From assembly GCA_016800925.1 (NCBI GenBank), contig JABCPU010000170.1, forward strand, positions 1 to 64,000: a stretch of DNA of 64,000 nucleotides, in the 5' to 3' direction. The notes beneath the pieces are model-generated. The model ran no database searches and was not told the DNA's origin. It saw nothing but the letters and a program-made list of their open reading frames with translations. Below, in pieces: positions 44,171-54,258 of this stretch (its first letter is position 1; each line of letters starts with the position of its first letter). This DNA comes from Suillus spraguei. Its lineage: Eukaryota > Basidiomycota > Agaricomycetes > Boletales > Suillaceae. A program made the position numbers and the translations under genes.

Positions 44171-47166
44171 ATGCCTCGCCAGAAATCTACCGCGAAACAG
44201 TCCTGTGCACCACAGGAAACTATCTCCAGACCACGTAAACGACTTGCAGTAATGTCTGTAAGCAAGTCACGTCCAGCCGAGACGTGTAATCCCAGTAAGT
44301 TAAACTGCTATTCTCATTTTCAACCGCTCATCTGCGACCCTTAGACAATGACAAGGGATCGACATCCTCCGGGGCCACAGCTTGGGCAGAGGACCCATGG
44401 CCAGAGACTGAACAAATGTCTAGTTCAAGCAAGCGGGGTCCCACAGGTATGTTCTCTGAATATTCATTAATTATTGTCTAATTGCTTCACGTTAGTCGTC
44501 GGCTATTGCAACAAGCCAGGTCAATTTTGGCCAGACGGCGAAGAACCTCCGTCCAAAGGCCAAAAATCTCGCAAGCGCGTATTCATAACCAAAGGAAAAT
44601 TCGAAGCACGCAAAGAAATTACACGCGACAACAAGGAAATCCGTCGCCTCAAGGACGCTGACCGCTCATCCCAGTCGTTTCACCCGAAATCGGGCGACAT
44701 CGAACTTTACCACGACTACTCGGACTACGATGGTACAGACGAAGAAGACATGTTCAACACGGACGATAACGACTTTATACCTTCCCCCACGATTTCTTTC
44801 CCTGCAAAAACACGAGCAGATTGGTTCCTGAAGATAGCTCAGGACCAGATTGACGCGGTACCACAACCCAAACCCATCAGCGTGTCTACGTCTAATACGA
44901 CAGTCGCTTCCTCTTCTTCGACATCACCGGCACAACCTCTAACGGAGCAAGAGCAACACCAAAAGAGGGCTGATATGATAACACGTTACAAGGAGAAAGC
45001 AGACGCACGAACGGCAGAAGCTGCGCGTGTTAGGAAACAAAAGGAAACCGAACAGCAGCAGGAGTCTCAGAAAGAGGCCCAGCGGCTGAAGGAGATCGAG
45101 CAGCAGGAAGCCGAGCGAAAGAAGGAGATAGAGCGACAGAAAACCCAGGAGATAGAGCAGCAGGAGGCCGAGCGGCAGAAGGAGATCCAGCACCAGCAAG
45201 AGGCCCAGCGCCAGCAGGAGATCGAACTGCAGAAGGAGATCGAGCTTCAGGATGCCGAGCGGCAGAAGGAGATCGAGCTTCAGGATGCCGAGCGACAGAA
45301 GGAGATCCAGCGCCAGCAAGAGGCCCAGCGCCAGCAGGAGATCGAACTGCAGAAGGAGATCCAGCGAAAGAATGAGATCCAGCTGCAGGAGGCCCAAAGA
45401 CAGAAGGAGATCGAGTTGCAGAAAGAGATCGAGCGGCGACAGGAGATCGAGCGGCAGAAGGATGACCAGTTGAAAGAGTTACAGAAGGAGATCGAGCAGT
45501 TGCGGGATCTTGAACATCAACCTCTAGAGAGGCAAAAGACGGTCTTGGATAGTCGAGCTCAGGATATTGTCGCAGACCATGGTCTGGACGTCGATATCGA
45601 ACAAGGCGAAGTCATCCATGAAGGGAACGCCATCATTCGCACAAGCCCGTCTCCTCGTCGCATACCCACACCCTCGGATCTCAGAGTTTCCAATGGGAAA
45701 AAACGACGTCGTTCAGTATCCCCACCTCGTAATGAATCATCCTACAATCCCTATCGCAGACAAATATCTCCACGTCGTCAGAAGCCCTCACGTAGAGAGT
45801 ATCCGTCGTATCACCATGACCGTCACTCCTCTGCTCGTCACAATCGACCACGTTCTCCAGAACGCTTTACTCGCCGCGGTCGATCGCCCTCACCCACTAC
45901 AACACGAGAAAGTTACCGACATACTAACCGCTATCACAACACAGCCCGTCATAGCGGCCATCGCTGTACGTTATTTCCCTATAAATTAGCACCTTCTCAT
46001 CACTTATTTTTGCCATTACAGCACCCTCTCCCCATCATGGCCCACCATCAAAACGGCGCCGTAAGTTCATGGTATCTTTATTGCCCATATTCAACTCATT
46101 TCTTTGACATATAGATATTGATTCCAATGTCTCTGCCGCAACGCCATTTATTCCTAAGACTTCGTCACTCCCAATGGGATGCCTTCAATTCCTGCCTTCT
46201 TCCACCGCCACAACGGTCGCGGGTCTCAATAGAATGGGCGCTCGTCCTGTTCATAACCGAATAACGCATCTTATCCTCGACCGGTCCAACCTAATCCTAC
46301 GACACGACGAGCCCAACCCACTCTCCTTGTCGGTTGAAAAATATCCACAAAACCGGCTTCTCCATATCGCATGCTACCCTCCTTATCATCTATTACACGT
46401 CATGTCACGTGGAAGGTTAGTCGTGTCGAAGAGGACTGAAGTCAGATTACGTCTTTGGAAAGCGCAATATCCGGATGCACCGTTATGGTTTTTCGCAATT
46501 CGCTGTCTCACTCGCGGACTCGATTGGCGGGTCTTTGCAAGCCCCCAACACCTCATAGGCCTTCTTGGCACTACTTTGGCTCCACGCCCAAAATATCTGG
46601 ACCAGAGGCCTCTGCTTCTCAAAAGGCGCAAGGGGGTGTTCGAACAGTATGAGAACAACGTCCAAGATATGCTTCGACTTCCGTTCGCTCGCCGTTTCTG
46701 TGGAATGGGTAGTCTTCCGTGGCGACTTGCAATACAATTCGGTCCAGACAACTTAATTTCATCAGCCCTGTCTGGACCTTCAACGGACGCTTCCATACAC
46801 TCGAATGTTGAACGCATTGGTACCGACGTCGACGACACGGTAACGGACGCCCACGTTAATCTCCTGTTGGGCCTGACAGACGACGGCTATTCCTTGTGGC
46901 CTCCGGCGGAACTGTTTGAACAGTATATGGGATGGGAAGGAGAATGGACCGCCAGCTTGGAGGGATGGTTTTCGGGACACGTTACTGCGATCCAACAAGG
47001 GCATTGGCACGCGTTCGCAACTCGTAGCCAATGGTCATCAAGACTTTCCCAACATTCTTCAAATTCCTCGGGAAACACCATGAAGATCGTCACAGAGACC
47101 CAGGCCGAGTTGTTATGCTACGATATCGATAAATTAGATCCCAGATCGTTTGCAGCCTTGGATTAG
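44171..47166 (+). CDS. Five-exon gene: Gln/Glu-rich coiled coil, RS-rich region and GxxWRLA C-terminal domain
   Basis: Exons 44171-44294, 44345-44446, 44496-45965, 46022-46060 and 46115-47166 are joined by four GT-AG introns of 49-56 bp. Every junction keeps phase, giving 928 codons, so the gene looks intact. The N-terminus is basic (MPRQKSTAKQ). Residues about 225-435 form a long Gln/Glu/Arg coiled coil of repeating units such as EIELQKEIQR. About 470-560 is rich in Arg-Ser (RRRSVSPPRN, RRGRSPSPTTTRES), like nuclear RNA-binding proteins. The C-terminal 350 residues hold MGSLPWRLAIQF near 777, GPSTDAS, then SLWPPAELFE, GEWTASLEGWF and SQWSSRL, matching in order the C-terminal domain of the broken gene at 35560-38220. 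I know no function. Its opposite-strand Leu-rich ORF is a shadow. Confidence 0.8.
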
Positions 47167-47510
47167 CTAGTTAGGTCAACATTTATCCGGAATATATGTT
47201 ACATCTCTACCGAAAATTTCTAGCATCTATCATCATGGAATGCGACATGCTTTTACTTACACGCACTTGATGTACACTGTAATAATACTACCACATGGAA
47301 TTGTGTAGTGTATTTTGTACCATATTTTCAAGTTATAGGAATTGTTAGAATAAGGCTTAAGCTCGGTAACAGATTCTGAACTATAGTCTGTAATACGGAC
47401 TATATATCAATCTGTTTACTCCGTTGAGTGTAAATTCCTGACTCGCGGTACAGTAGATTACCTCGCTGAAATCGTTCGTTTTCACAGCGGTGTCTGTCTG
47501 AGTGACAATA

Positions 47511-48118
47511 CCATGGAAGGAGGTACGCATAACTTCTCATCAGTCGTCGAATCTAGGGTTCATCTTTTCTAGGCACGTCCAAAGGGCCAGTCGAGATAAC
47601 CATGCCCCAGTTTCGTTTGTCAAAATCAAGGAAACGAAAAGAGAGGATGTTAGAGCGATACCGACAGCGTTTGGCGGAACAAAGGATTATCTGTACGTCA
47701 TACAAGCACATTTCATTCCATCTGATATACTCGATAGTATTCACTAAGTACCAGATGGGCACGCAGGAAACCTATACGTCGTGTTGGTATATTTTATTAC
47801 GCCGACTACTAATAACTCGAGATGAAGGCCTTCCTAAACGCGACATTTGTAAACAGATCCAAAAAGAGACAAGGGCCAAGAGAAAGGCATTGGCTAAGGC
47901 AGAACAAGAAGCTAGTGCGTTTTACAGATTAATATATTCGATCGTTGTGTGTGACATATTCAGAGAGAAAAGCCGCGCAGCTTTTAACGGACATACAAGC
48001 GCCACTGGTTGAAAAAGAGGCAGAACTGTTTGCAACGCGAGATACAGCGTATAAGGACACGTTACTTGCAGCGGAGAGATCGCATATCTGGAAGAGAGGA
48101 TGGAAGATTTGCTCGTAG
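47511..48118 (+). CDS. Small basic/helical hypothetical gene, exon structure uncertain
   Basis: MPQFRLSKSRKRKERMLERY at 47602 starts a basic, helical segment. Further on are KQIQKETRAKRKALAKAEQE and, after a likely GT-AG intron (GTGCGTTTTACAG...ATTCAG, ending about 47961), KAAQLLTDIQAPLVEKEAEL with a TAG at 48116-48118. The basic-then-helical order recalls bZIP-like proteins, but no leucine heptad is clear. A short first exon (ATGGAAGGAG at 47511, then GTACGC) is possible. The intron near 47694-47754 does not keep frame in my reading. Confidence 0.35.
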
Positions 48119-48279
48119 TGCTCAGGGATTAGGTTCAACCGAGAGTCAGCAAATGGATAGAGAGCTGATGTGTTATAAGCATAAGAATTTATCATGTTCC
48201 TCGGTACTTTGACAAGTCTTCTATTTTCAAAATCGACAAATCGACGCCGGTAATGCAGATTTTGATTGCAAACTTAAAA

Positions 48280-49340
48280 CGTTGTCCAAAAAAACTTGCT
48301 TACAGGCGTTATAATATTAATATTTTATCTCTGTGATGAACTCAAATTGTGTCTTTCAGGATATGCACTTAGTTTCAGGGCGTACCGCGTCTTTCGGGAC
48401 TGCGTCTTGACAGCTTCAGTACTATTACAACTTACTACATCTTTCTGGACCCAATACAACTTTCAGTACTATTACAACTTTCGGGACTTACTGCATTTCT
48501 GGACCAATACAACTTTCAGTACTATTACAACTTTCGGTGCTTATTACATCTTTCAGTACTTACTACATCTTTCTGGACTCAATACAACTTTCAGGGCGAC
48601 TTTCAGTACTATTAACTTTCAGTACTATCACAACTTTCGGTACTTACTACAACTTTCGGGACTCACTGCGGCTTTACAACTTTCAGTACTATTACAACTT
48701 TCAATAGTTACCACATCTTTCTGGACCCAATACAACTTTCAGGGCGACTTTCAGTACTACTACAACTTTCAGTACTTACTTTCAGGGTACTATTACAACT
48801 TTCGGGACCCAATACAACTTTCAGTACTTACTACATCTGGACCCAAATACATCTTTCAGTACTATTACAACTTTCGGTACTTACTACATCTTTCAGGGCG
48901 AATTCCAGTACTATTACATCTTTTAGTACTTGCTACGTTTATCAGAAAATCTCGGTGATCTGATTGAACTATTACTCTTACGCCCGTTTATATATATATC
49001 TCAATGTAACTTCCAACATATATATTCGCCTAGAAATAAATTATGCTTTCAATTATCAAGTTGATATTCTGATGATTAAGTTTTCTTATCTTCTTATCTT
49101 CCTCGCCTTAACACGGTTTACTAAGTTGAATAAGGCCAAGAAACAATACGCGGTCATTTTCCAAGTACAACGCCGTTGAATACCCATGATAACTCTGTGT
49201 ACTATGTATCAATAACTTTGAGTACGTATGACGACTTTGAGTACATATGGTATGTACAACGGTGAGCACACGTGATGACTTTGAGTACATGTGTAAACAC
49301 TTTGACAACATTACCACGACTCCCTACTATAATTGGACTT
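48280..49340. repeat. Intergenic repeat block 2 (CTTTCAGTACTATTACAACTTTCGGGAC arrays)
   Basis: More than a dozen degenerate copies of ACTTTCAGTACTATTACAAC or TTTCGGGACTTACTACATC from 48400 to 48930, then the stretch shared with block 1, then copies of ACTTTGAGTACGTATGACG. The 220-codon ORF crossing it is a product of the repeat. A 9 bp repeat GACTTTGAC lies at about 49333-49365. Confidence 0.8.
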
Positions 49341-49667
49341 TGACGACTTTGACGACTTTGACGACTTAAGCGCTACTAAATTCATACAAATAAAGCTTAC
49401 AACTATTAACTCCTATAACTTGAATATAACTCGACCATATCATTGTATTATAACGGTACAATGTGAACTTAACAATGGACATGTAAACTGTGTACTTTCC
49501 TAAAACGTTTAAACTGATTTAAAATTCCGACAAATGTGGCCTTAGTTGGCCCCAGCAATGCTCTCTTAACATTTTATTCCGAATCATCACACTCTATTAT
49601 CCTCAATCATCCGTACCATAATACTGCTGGCATTATCTTAACAAGGAAAACTCTTCGTTAAAATACA

Positions 49668-51857
49668 ATGCAACAGCCCGAAAAACCCACCAAGAAACCA
49701 AGGCTTAAACACCCCGATTTAGCAGTTTCAGACTTAAGCCTGGAGGAACAACAGCGCGAGCGCGTTAGAAGATGGCGCGCCAACCAGAAACTCGATCCTA
49801 AAAAGGTACAGGAAACTAGGGGAAAAGAACACGCCAACAAACGCGAACAGCGTAACGCAAGAAAGAAGCAGCATCTCAGATTCAGCAACCCGCCGACGTA
49901 AACTCACAAGGCAAGGCTCCTCGAAAACGTCGTCAGATTGCATCTCCGGAACCACAACCGGATGCTCCAGGTCCCTCCAACTCAGCAGGCGATGGGATTC
50001 CAATCGACCCTGTTCTCCTAACCCAGAAACAACCCCACTACCCGTCTAACACGCGACGTCGAGATAATGACCGACATGCCCGACCCTCTGAACGCACCCA
50101 TTCTTACATGCGACGTCGAGGTCATGACAGAACACTCACCCTATGTGTAATGTCGAAGTTATGACCGAAACACCGACCCCCATTGCAGTGTAGAGGTGAT
50201 GACCGACATACCCGAATCTCTCGTCGACACAAACACTCTTCCCAATGATCGACATCCCCCTTCACCCACGCTGTCTGCGCTCACAGAACTCGACTCTCAT
50301 GACTTGGCCACTCCTATCATCGGCTCACAAGTGCACGCGCATTCAGAAACCATCCAGTGGTCTGATGGGTCTACCACCGTGCTTCCTTGCATCATGAGAA
50401 ACGTATAAACGTTGTCAAGACGACGCCAATTCTGTAGCGTTCTTTGCGTCGCTCCCCGAATCGCTTCCGGAAACTTCAAAGAACGTCGTCCACCTGCAAT
50501 ATAGCGATTGGCGCACGAAAAGCCGACAGTTATGCGAAGAAATAACTGCGGCTCTTCGCATAAACAAAGCCGTCTTCATTCGGCGAATCAGTAAGCCCGA
50601 GCCTGCAACGATTGATCTAGAGTACCTGGAAGATCGCGGTATGTCTGACCTCATGCGTGTCGTTGTACATGGTGAGTTCATCAAATTTCAGTCCAATCGC
50701 ATCTCCTCTAACAAACTTAACTAGATGCTGAACAACGCACGAAGAATTTTACGTATCCACACCAAAATGCAACATTGGAAGAATTCGTAAACAATATACA
50801 CGATCCCAACAAGATTCAGTGTATACTCGACTTTGCATATGGACAAGGGGTCTCCCGTCGTGTCTGAGGTCCGTATCATCTAACTAATACAATGTAACAC
50901 CATTAAATTGCGATCCTCAGTACACTCGACAGTAGCATCGTCAACGGATGGAATCAAACTACGGTGGATTGCCCTATTGGGGATAGGGTCCACCCGGACA
51001 ACTTCCTCGTGCATTCGTGGTCTTTGCTACACGGACCTGCATACTGGACAAATCCCACCATGACGCAGACGTGGCGCCACTTTTATTCAAATCGAAACCG
51101 GCGAAAAAAAATGGGGCCTATGGAGACTTATTCAAGAAGACACCACCACGCGAACTAACCTCTCCAGCAAGGCATTAGAGCTTACTGATCTCTACCGAAA
51201 TCGCGAAAATATTCTGGACACTTGGCACGGAGAAATTGTAACACTCCTGCCGGGTGATATGTTGTGAGTATATCGTTATATCATATATATTTCTTCTTAT
51301 ATTTTCAAGGATACAACCTCCCGACAGTTACACGCTGTTTACACCCCCGTGGCAACATTTGCTACCGGGGGACATTTCTATAACTACGAATCTATGCACT
51401 TGACGGAAGTATCTCGTCACATAGACCACAAGCAGGGGAGAACCTAACGAACCAAATTCACGCCCATTCCCTCGAAACTTTTCAGCGTATGATCGTTAAT
51501 TTACCGCGCATATCACGTCGCGTTAGTAAGTATAATTCCTTTTGTGTGATGCCATACGCTTATAACAACTTCCCAGAGTTATACAGTAGACCCCTGATTG
51601 CTCTCTGCCTGATGGTCTTGGATGGCAACAAATATGTCGCCGCTGGTACTGAAAAACCTAAGCTAAAGACGAGCACAACCACACGAGCGCACGAAATCGC
51701 CAGTACTGTCGTCAAGTACTTCTGGAAAGACTTGAAGACAGCGACTAATGTATATCGCGAGAAGGAGACTAATGGCAGTAACAACCCGATGCATCCCGGG
51801 CAACTCATCACTAGAGAGGAATTACTGTCCTGTCTTGAATCTTTTACCACAATGTAG
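49668..51857 (+). pseudogene. JmjC-like dioxygenase-family gene, decayed
   Basis: MQQPEKPTKKPRLKHPDLAV starts at 49668 with a Lys/Arg-rich helical N-terminus. Frame changes occur near 49868, 50410, 51050, 51180 and 51320. Readable pieces in order: SLPESLPETSKNVVHLQYSD, a possible intron near 50672-50725, FTYPHQNATLEEFVNNIHDP, HSWSLLHGPAYWTNP, then SHHDADVAP with an HxD metal pair (51055-51072), TWHGEIVTLLPGDML, an intron, HAVYTPVATFATGGHFYNYE with the likely second His, HLTEVSRHIDH, RMIVNLPRISRRV, an intron (51523-51577 region) and LIALCLMVLDGNKYVAAG to a stop at 51857. The order matches mushroom JmjC-like proteins I remember. With so many breaks it cannot work unless the assembly is at fault. 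Confidence 0.6.
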
Positions 51858-52497
51858 TATACGTACTTATACCCCTTCTATACTTTATTTATGCCATAAT
51901 GCCATGTTGTAACATACATTCGAGTGAGGAATCGATTGAACCGTTACCTTATAATTGCAGCACTTGTGCTCTACATCGCGAGATAGACAAAATCGCACGT
52001 CCAATCGTATCTAAACTCAGGCATGCTTAGACAACATCTATCTATAAAGTATCTATAAATCTAAGAAGAATCTGTCACGTGCAGCGCCACACGTGTTGAA
52101 ATTTGCCACGGGTTGTCTGAAGCTGGGGTAAAAACAAATTATGGGTTGTCATTTGCCACAGGTTGTCTGAAGCTGGGGGAAAACAAAATTATTAGGATGG
52201 AGCTGAGGCCAGGGAGCCAAAAGGGAGAGTGAAGGCAAAAGTGAAGGCAAAAAGGAGTGCAAAGGAGTGGAAAGCAAAAAAGGAGGGCAAGCCAAAAATG
52301 AGTGCAATTGCAGAAGATGGCTAATAGGTAAAAACAGAAGGAACTCATCAGGATGCTAAAACCCCAGAACAGCATGATGAATATTCAAGGAAACTCAAGG
52401 ATGGCCCACCACCTGGGTGGAAACCCTGAGTCTATATTCCATTTAGAGTGTTAAATACTACATTTTAATGGATTATGTTTGGCAACAACTTGAGGAG
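51858..52497. other. Noncoding stretch
   Basis: AT-rich. It includes two near copies of TTATGGGTTGTCATTTGCCA / GCCACGGGTTGTCTGAAGC (52107-52175) and the first copy of the AATTATTAGGATGRAGC repeat at 52189. No gene. Confidence 0.5.
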
Positions 52498-52905
52498 AAA
52501 TGGGAGATGGGAGATGGGAGATGGGAGATGGGAGATGGGAGAGATGGGAGATGGGAGATGGGAGATGGGAGATGGGAGATGGGAGATGGGAGATGGGAGA
52601 TGGGAGATGGGAGATGGGAGATGGGAGATGGGAGATGGGAGATGGGAGATGGGAGATGGGAGATGGGAGATGGGAGATGGGAGATGGGAGATGGGAGATG
52701 GGAGATGGGAGATGGGAGATGGGAGACACAAGATGGGAGATGGGAGGTGGGAGACACAAGATGGGAGATGGGAGGTGGGAGACACAAGATGGGAGATGGG
52801 AGGTGGGAGACACAAGATGGGAGATGGGAGATGGGAGACACAAGATGGGAGATGGGAGATGGGAGAGAGGAGAGAGGAGACACAAGATGGGAGACAGCAG
52901 ACTGG
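52498..52905. repeat. Heptanucleotide satellite (AGATGGG)n
   Basis: About 230 bp of almost perfect AGATGGG repeats, followed by about 170 bp in which ACACAAGATGGGAG interrupts the array every 28 to 35 bases. It is not the TTAGGG telomere repeat. Because 7 is not divisible by 3, all six frames stay open, creating several false ORFs of 116-186 codons. Confidence 0.97.
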
Positions 52906-53189
52906 TAAGAGGAAATGAGAGACAGGAGACCAGTAACAGGAGATGGGACACTTGCATGATTTTGTTGTGTGACAACTTGATACTGTTGCCCCCTATCAAA
53001 ACTTGACACAAGATTTATTCAAGTTAATAGTTTCCAGTAAATAATTTAAAAAATCAAAATCAAATGCAATGACATGAGGATGAGATGGGCAATAAACTCA
53101 CAAAGATGGTGATGTGGTACTTTTACTTCTCTCACAATATTGGTTAAAGTGATAATTTATTTCAAGACCTATTATCAGTATTAAAGATA

Positions 53190-53345
53190 ATTATTAGGAT
53201 GAAGCCAAGGCCAGAAAGCCAAAAAGAGTGTGGGCAAAAGAGAATTATTGGGATGAAGCCAAGGCCAGGAAGGCAAACAGAATTATTAGGATGAAGCCTT
53301 AGCCAGAGAGCAAAAGGAGTGCTTCGCACTCCTTTTGCTTCCTGT
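53190..53345. repeat. AATTATTAGGATGAAGCC repeats ending in a strong hairpin
   Basis: Three copies of AATTATTRGGATGAAGCC followed by AAGGCCAG-like sequence lie within 120 bases (a fourth is at 52189). At 53309-53339 a perfect 14 bp stem (AGCAAAAGGAGTGC) closes a TTC loop, and a small second hairpin (GTGCCGAAGGCAC) follows. It may be the end of a small foldback element. Confidence 0.75.
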
Positions 53346-53741
53346 GCCGAAGGCACAATGGGTGGTGGACTCGTCTAAGAAGAAAGGGAGAATGGGTGGG
53401 AAAGTTGTCGCTAGCTTGCGTGGCTTTCGCGTACGTCGCATAGGGCCATGTGGTTTTCGCTTATGCTTGCGTGCATTTTGGTTAGCTTGCTAGACAATTC
53501 CATAGAGAAAACTTGCGTGATCGCATGAAAAAAATGTCTGATTTCAGAATTTCGACAGCTAAAATTCTACGGAGTCCAAAAATTTCGAAACACCTGCCAA
53601 ACGCGATATAGTGGACAGTAATCCACACGCCTGCTGCGCTCCGGGCACAATACGGACAAACAACGCACTTTTCCTACCATGGGGGAGTGAGCATCGAGAA
53701 TAGCAAAAGCAATAACGGAAAGTTTGTCACGTGTTGGGTTA

Positions 53742-53925
53742 CACAATTTGCTTGCATTTGGTGACACAAATCATAACACATTTTGATTACACCATTTGCT
53801 TACATTTGGTGACACAAATCACAACACATTTTTATTACACCAATTTGCTTGCATTGAGTGACACAAATCATAACACATTTTGATTACACAATTTGGTGAC
53901 ACAAATTTTCACACAATTTGGCTGC
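53742..53925. repeat. About 48 bp tandem repeat, three and a half copies
   Basis: The unit starts CACAATTTGCTTGCATTTGG and continues TGACACAAATCATAACACAT. Copies differ by a few bases. No coding potential. Confidence 0.9.
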
Positions 53926-54258
53926 TGCTTTTGACTAGAATTCTTGAATTACATTGCCTTCCCCTGCAGCCAAGTTGTAACAGAGTGCAATATAATATAC
54001 ACTTTTTGTGGGTTTTGTTTGTTATTGATGATGATAGGAATTGACTTATGGATGAGTTCAGAAAACTCAAATCTTGCTATAAACAACCAATTTGAACGAT
54101 AAAATGGAACAAAATATACCTGTTCAGTGAGTTGCTGCTGATATGTATTAGTACATGATGCTAATGTTTGCACATCACCATTTAGAAATATAGAACAGAC
54201 CACCCCAGAACGCGATCATCGATCACAGCGCAAACTGGAAAGACTTGATCGACTTCAG

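Noticed and set aside
44939..45397. 152-codon Leu-rich minus-strand ORF
   Set aside because: Antisense shadow of the Gln/Glu coiled coil in the 928-codon gene.
48296..48958. 220-codon ORF rich in TTSFWTQYNFQYYYNF-like words
   Set aside because: Translation of the CTTTCAGTAC repeat array; no recognisable domain.
52498..52905. Interstitial telomere
   Set aside because: The unit is AGATGGG, not TTAGGG or a close variant.
52451..53011. Several overlapping ORFs on both strands, Trp/Gly or Ser/Pro/His rich
   Set aside because: All come from the 7 bp satellite, which keeps all frames open.
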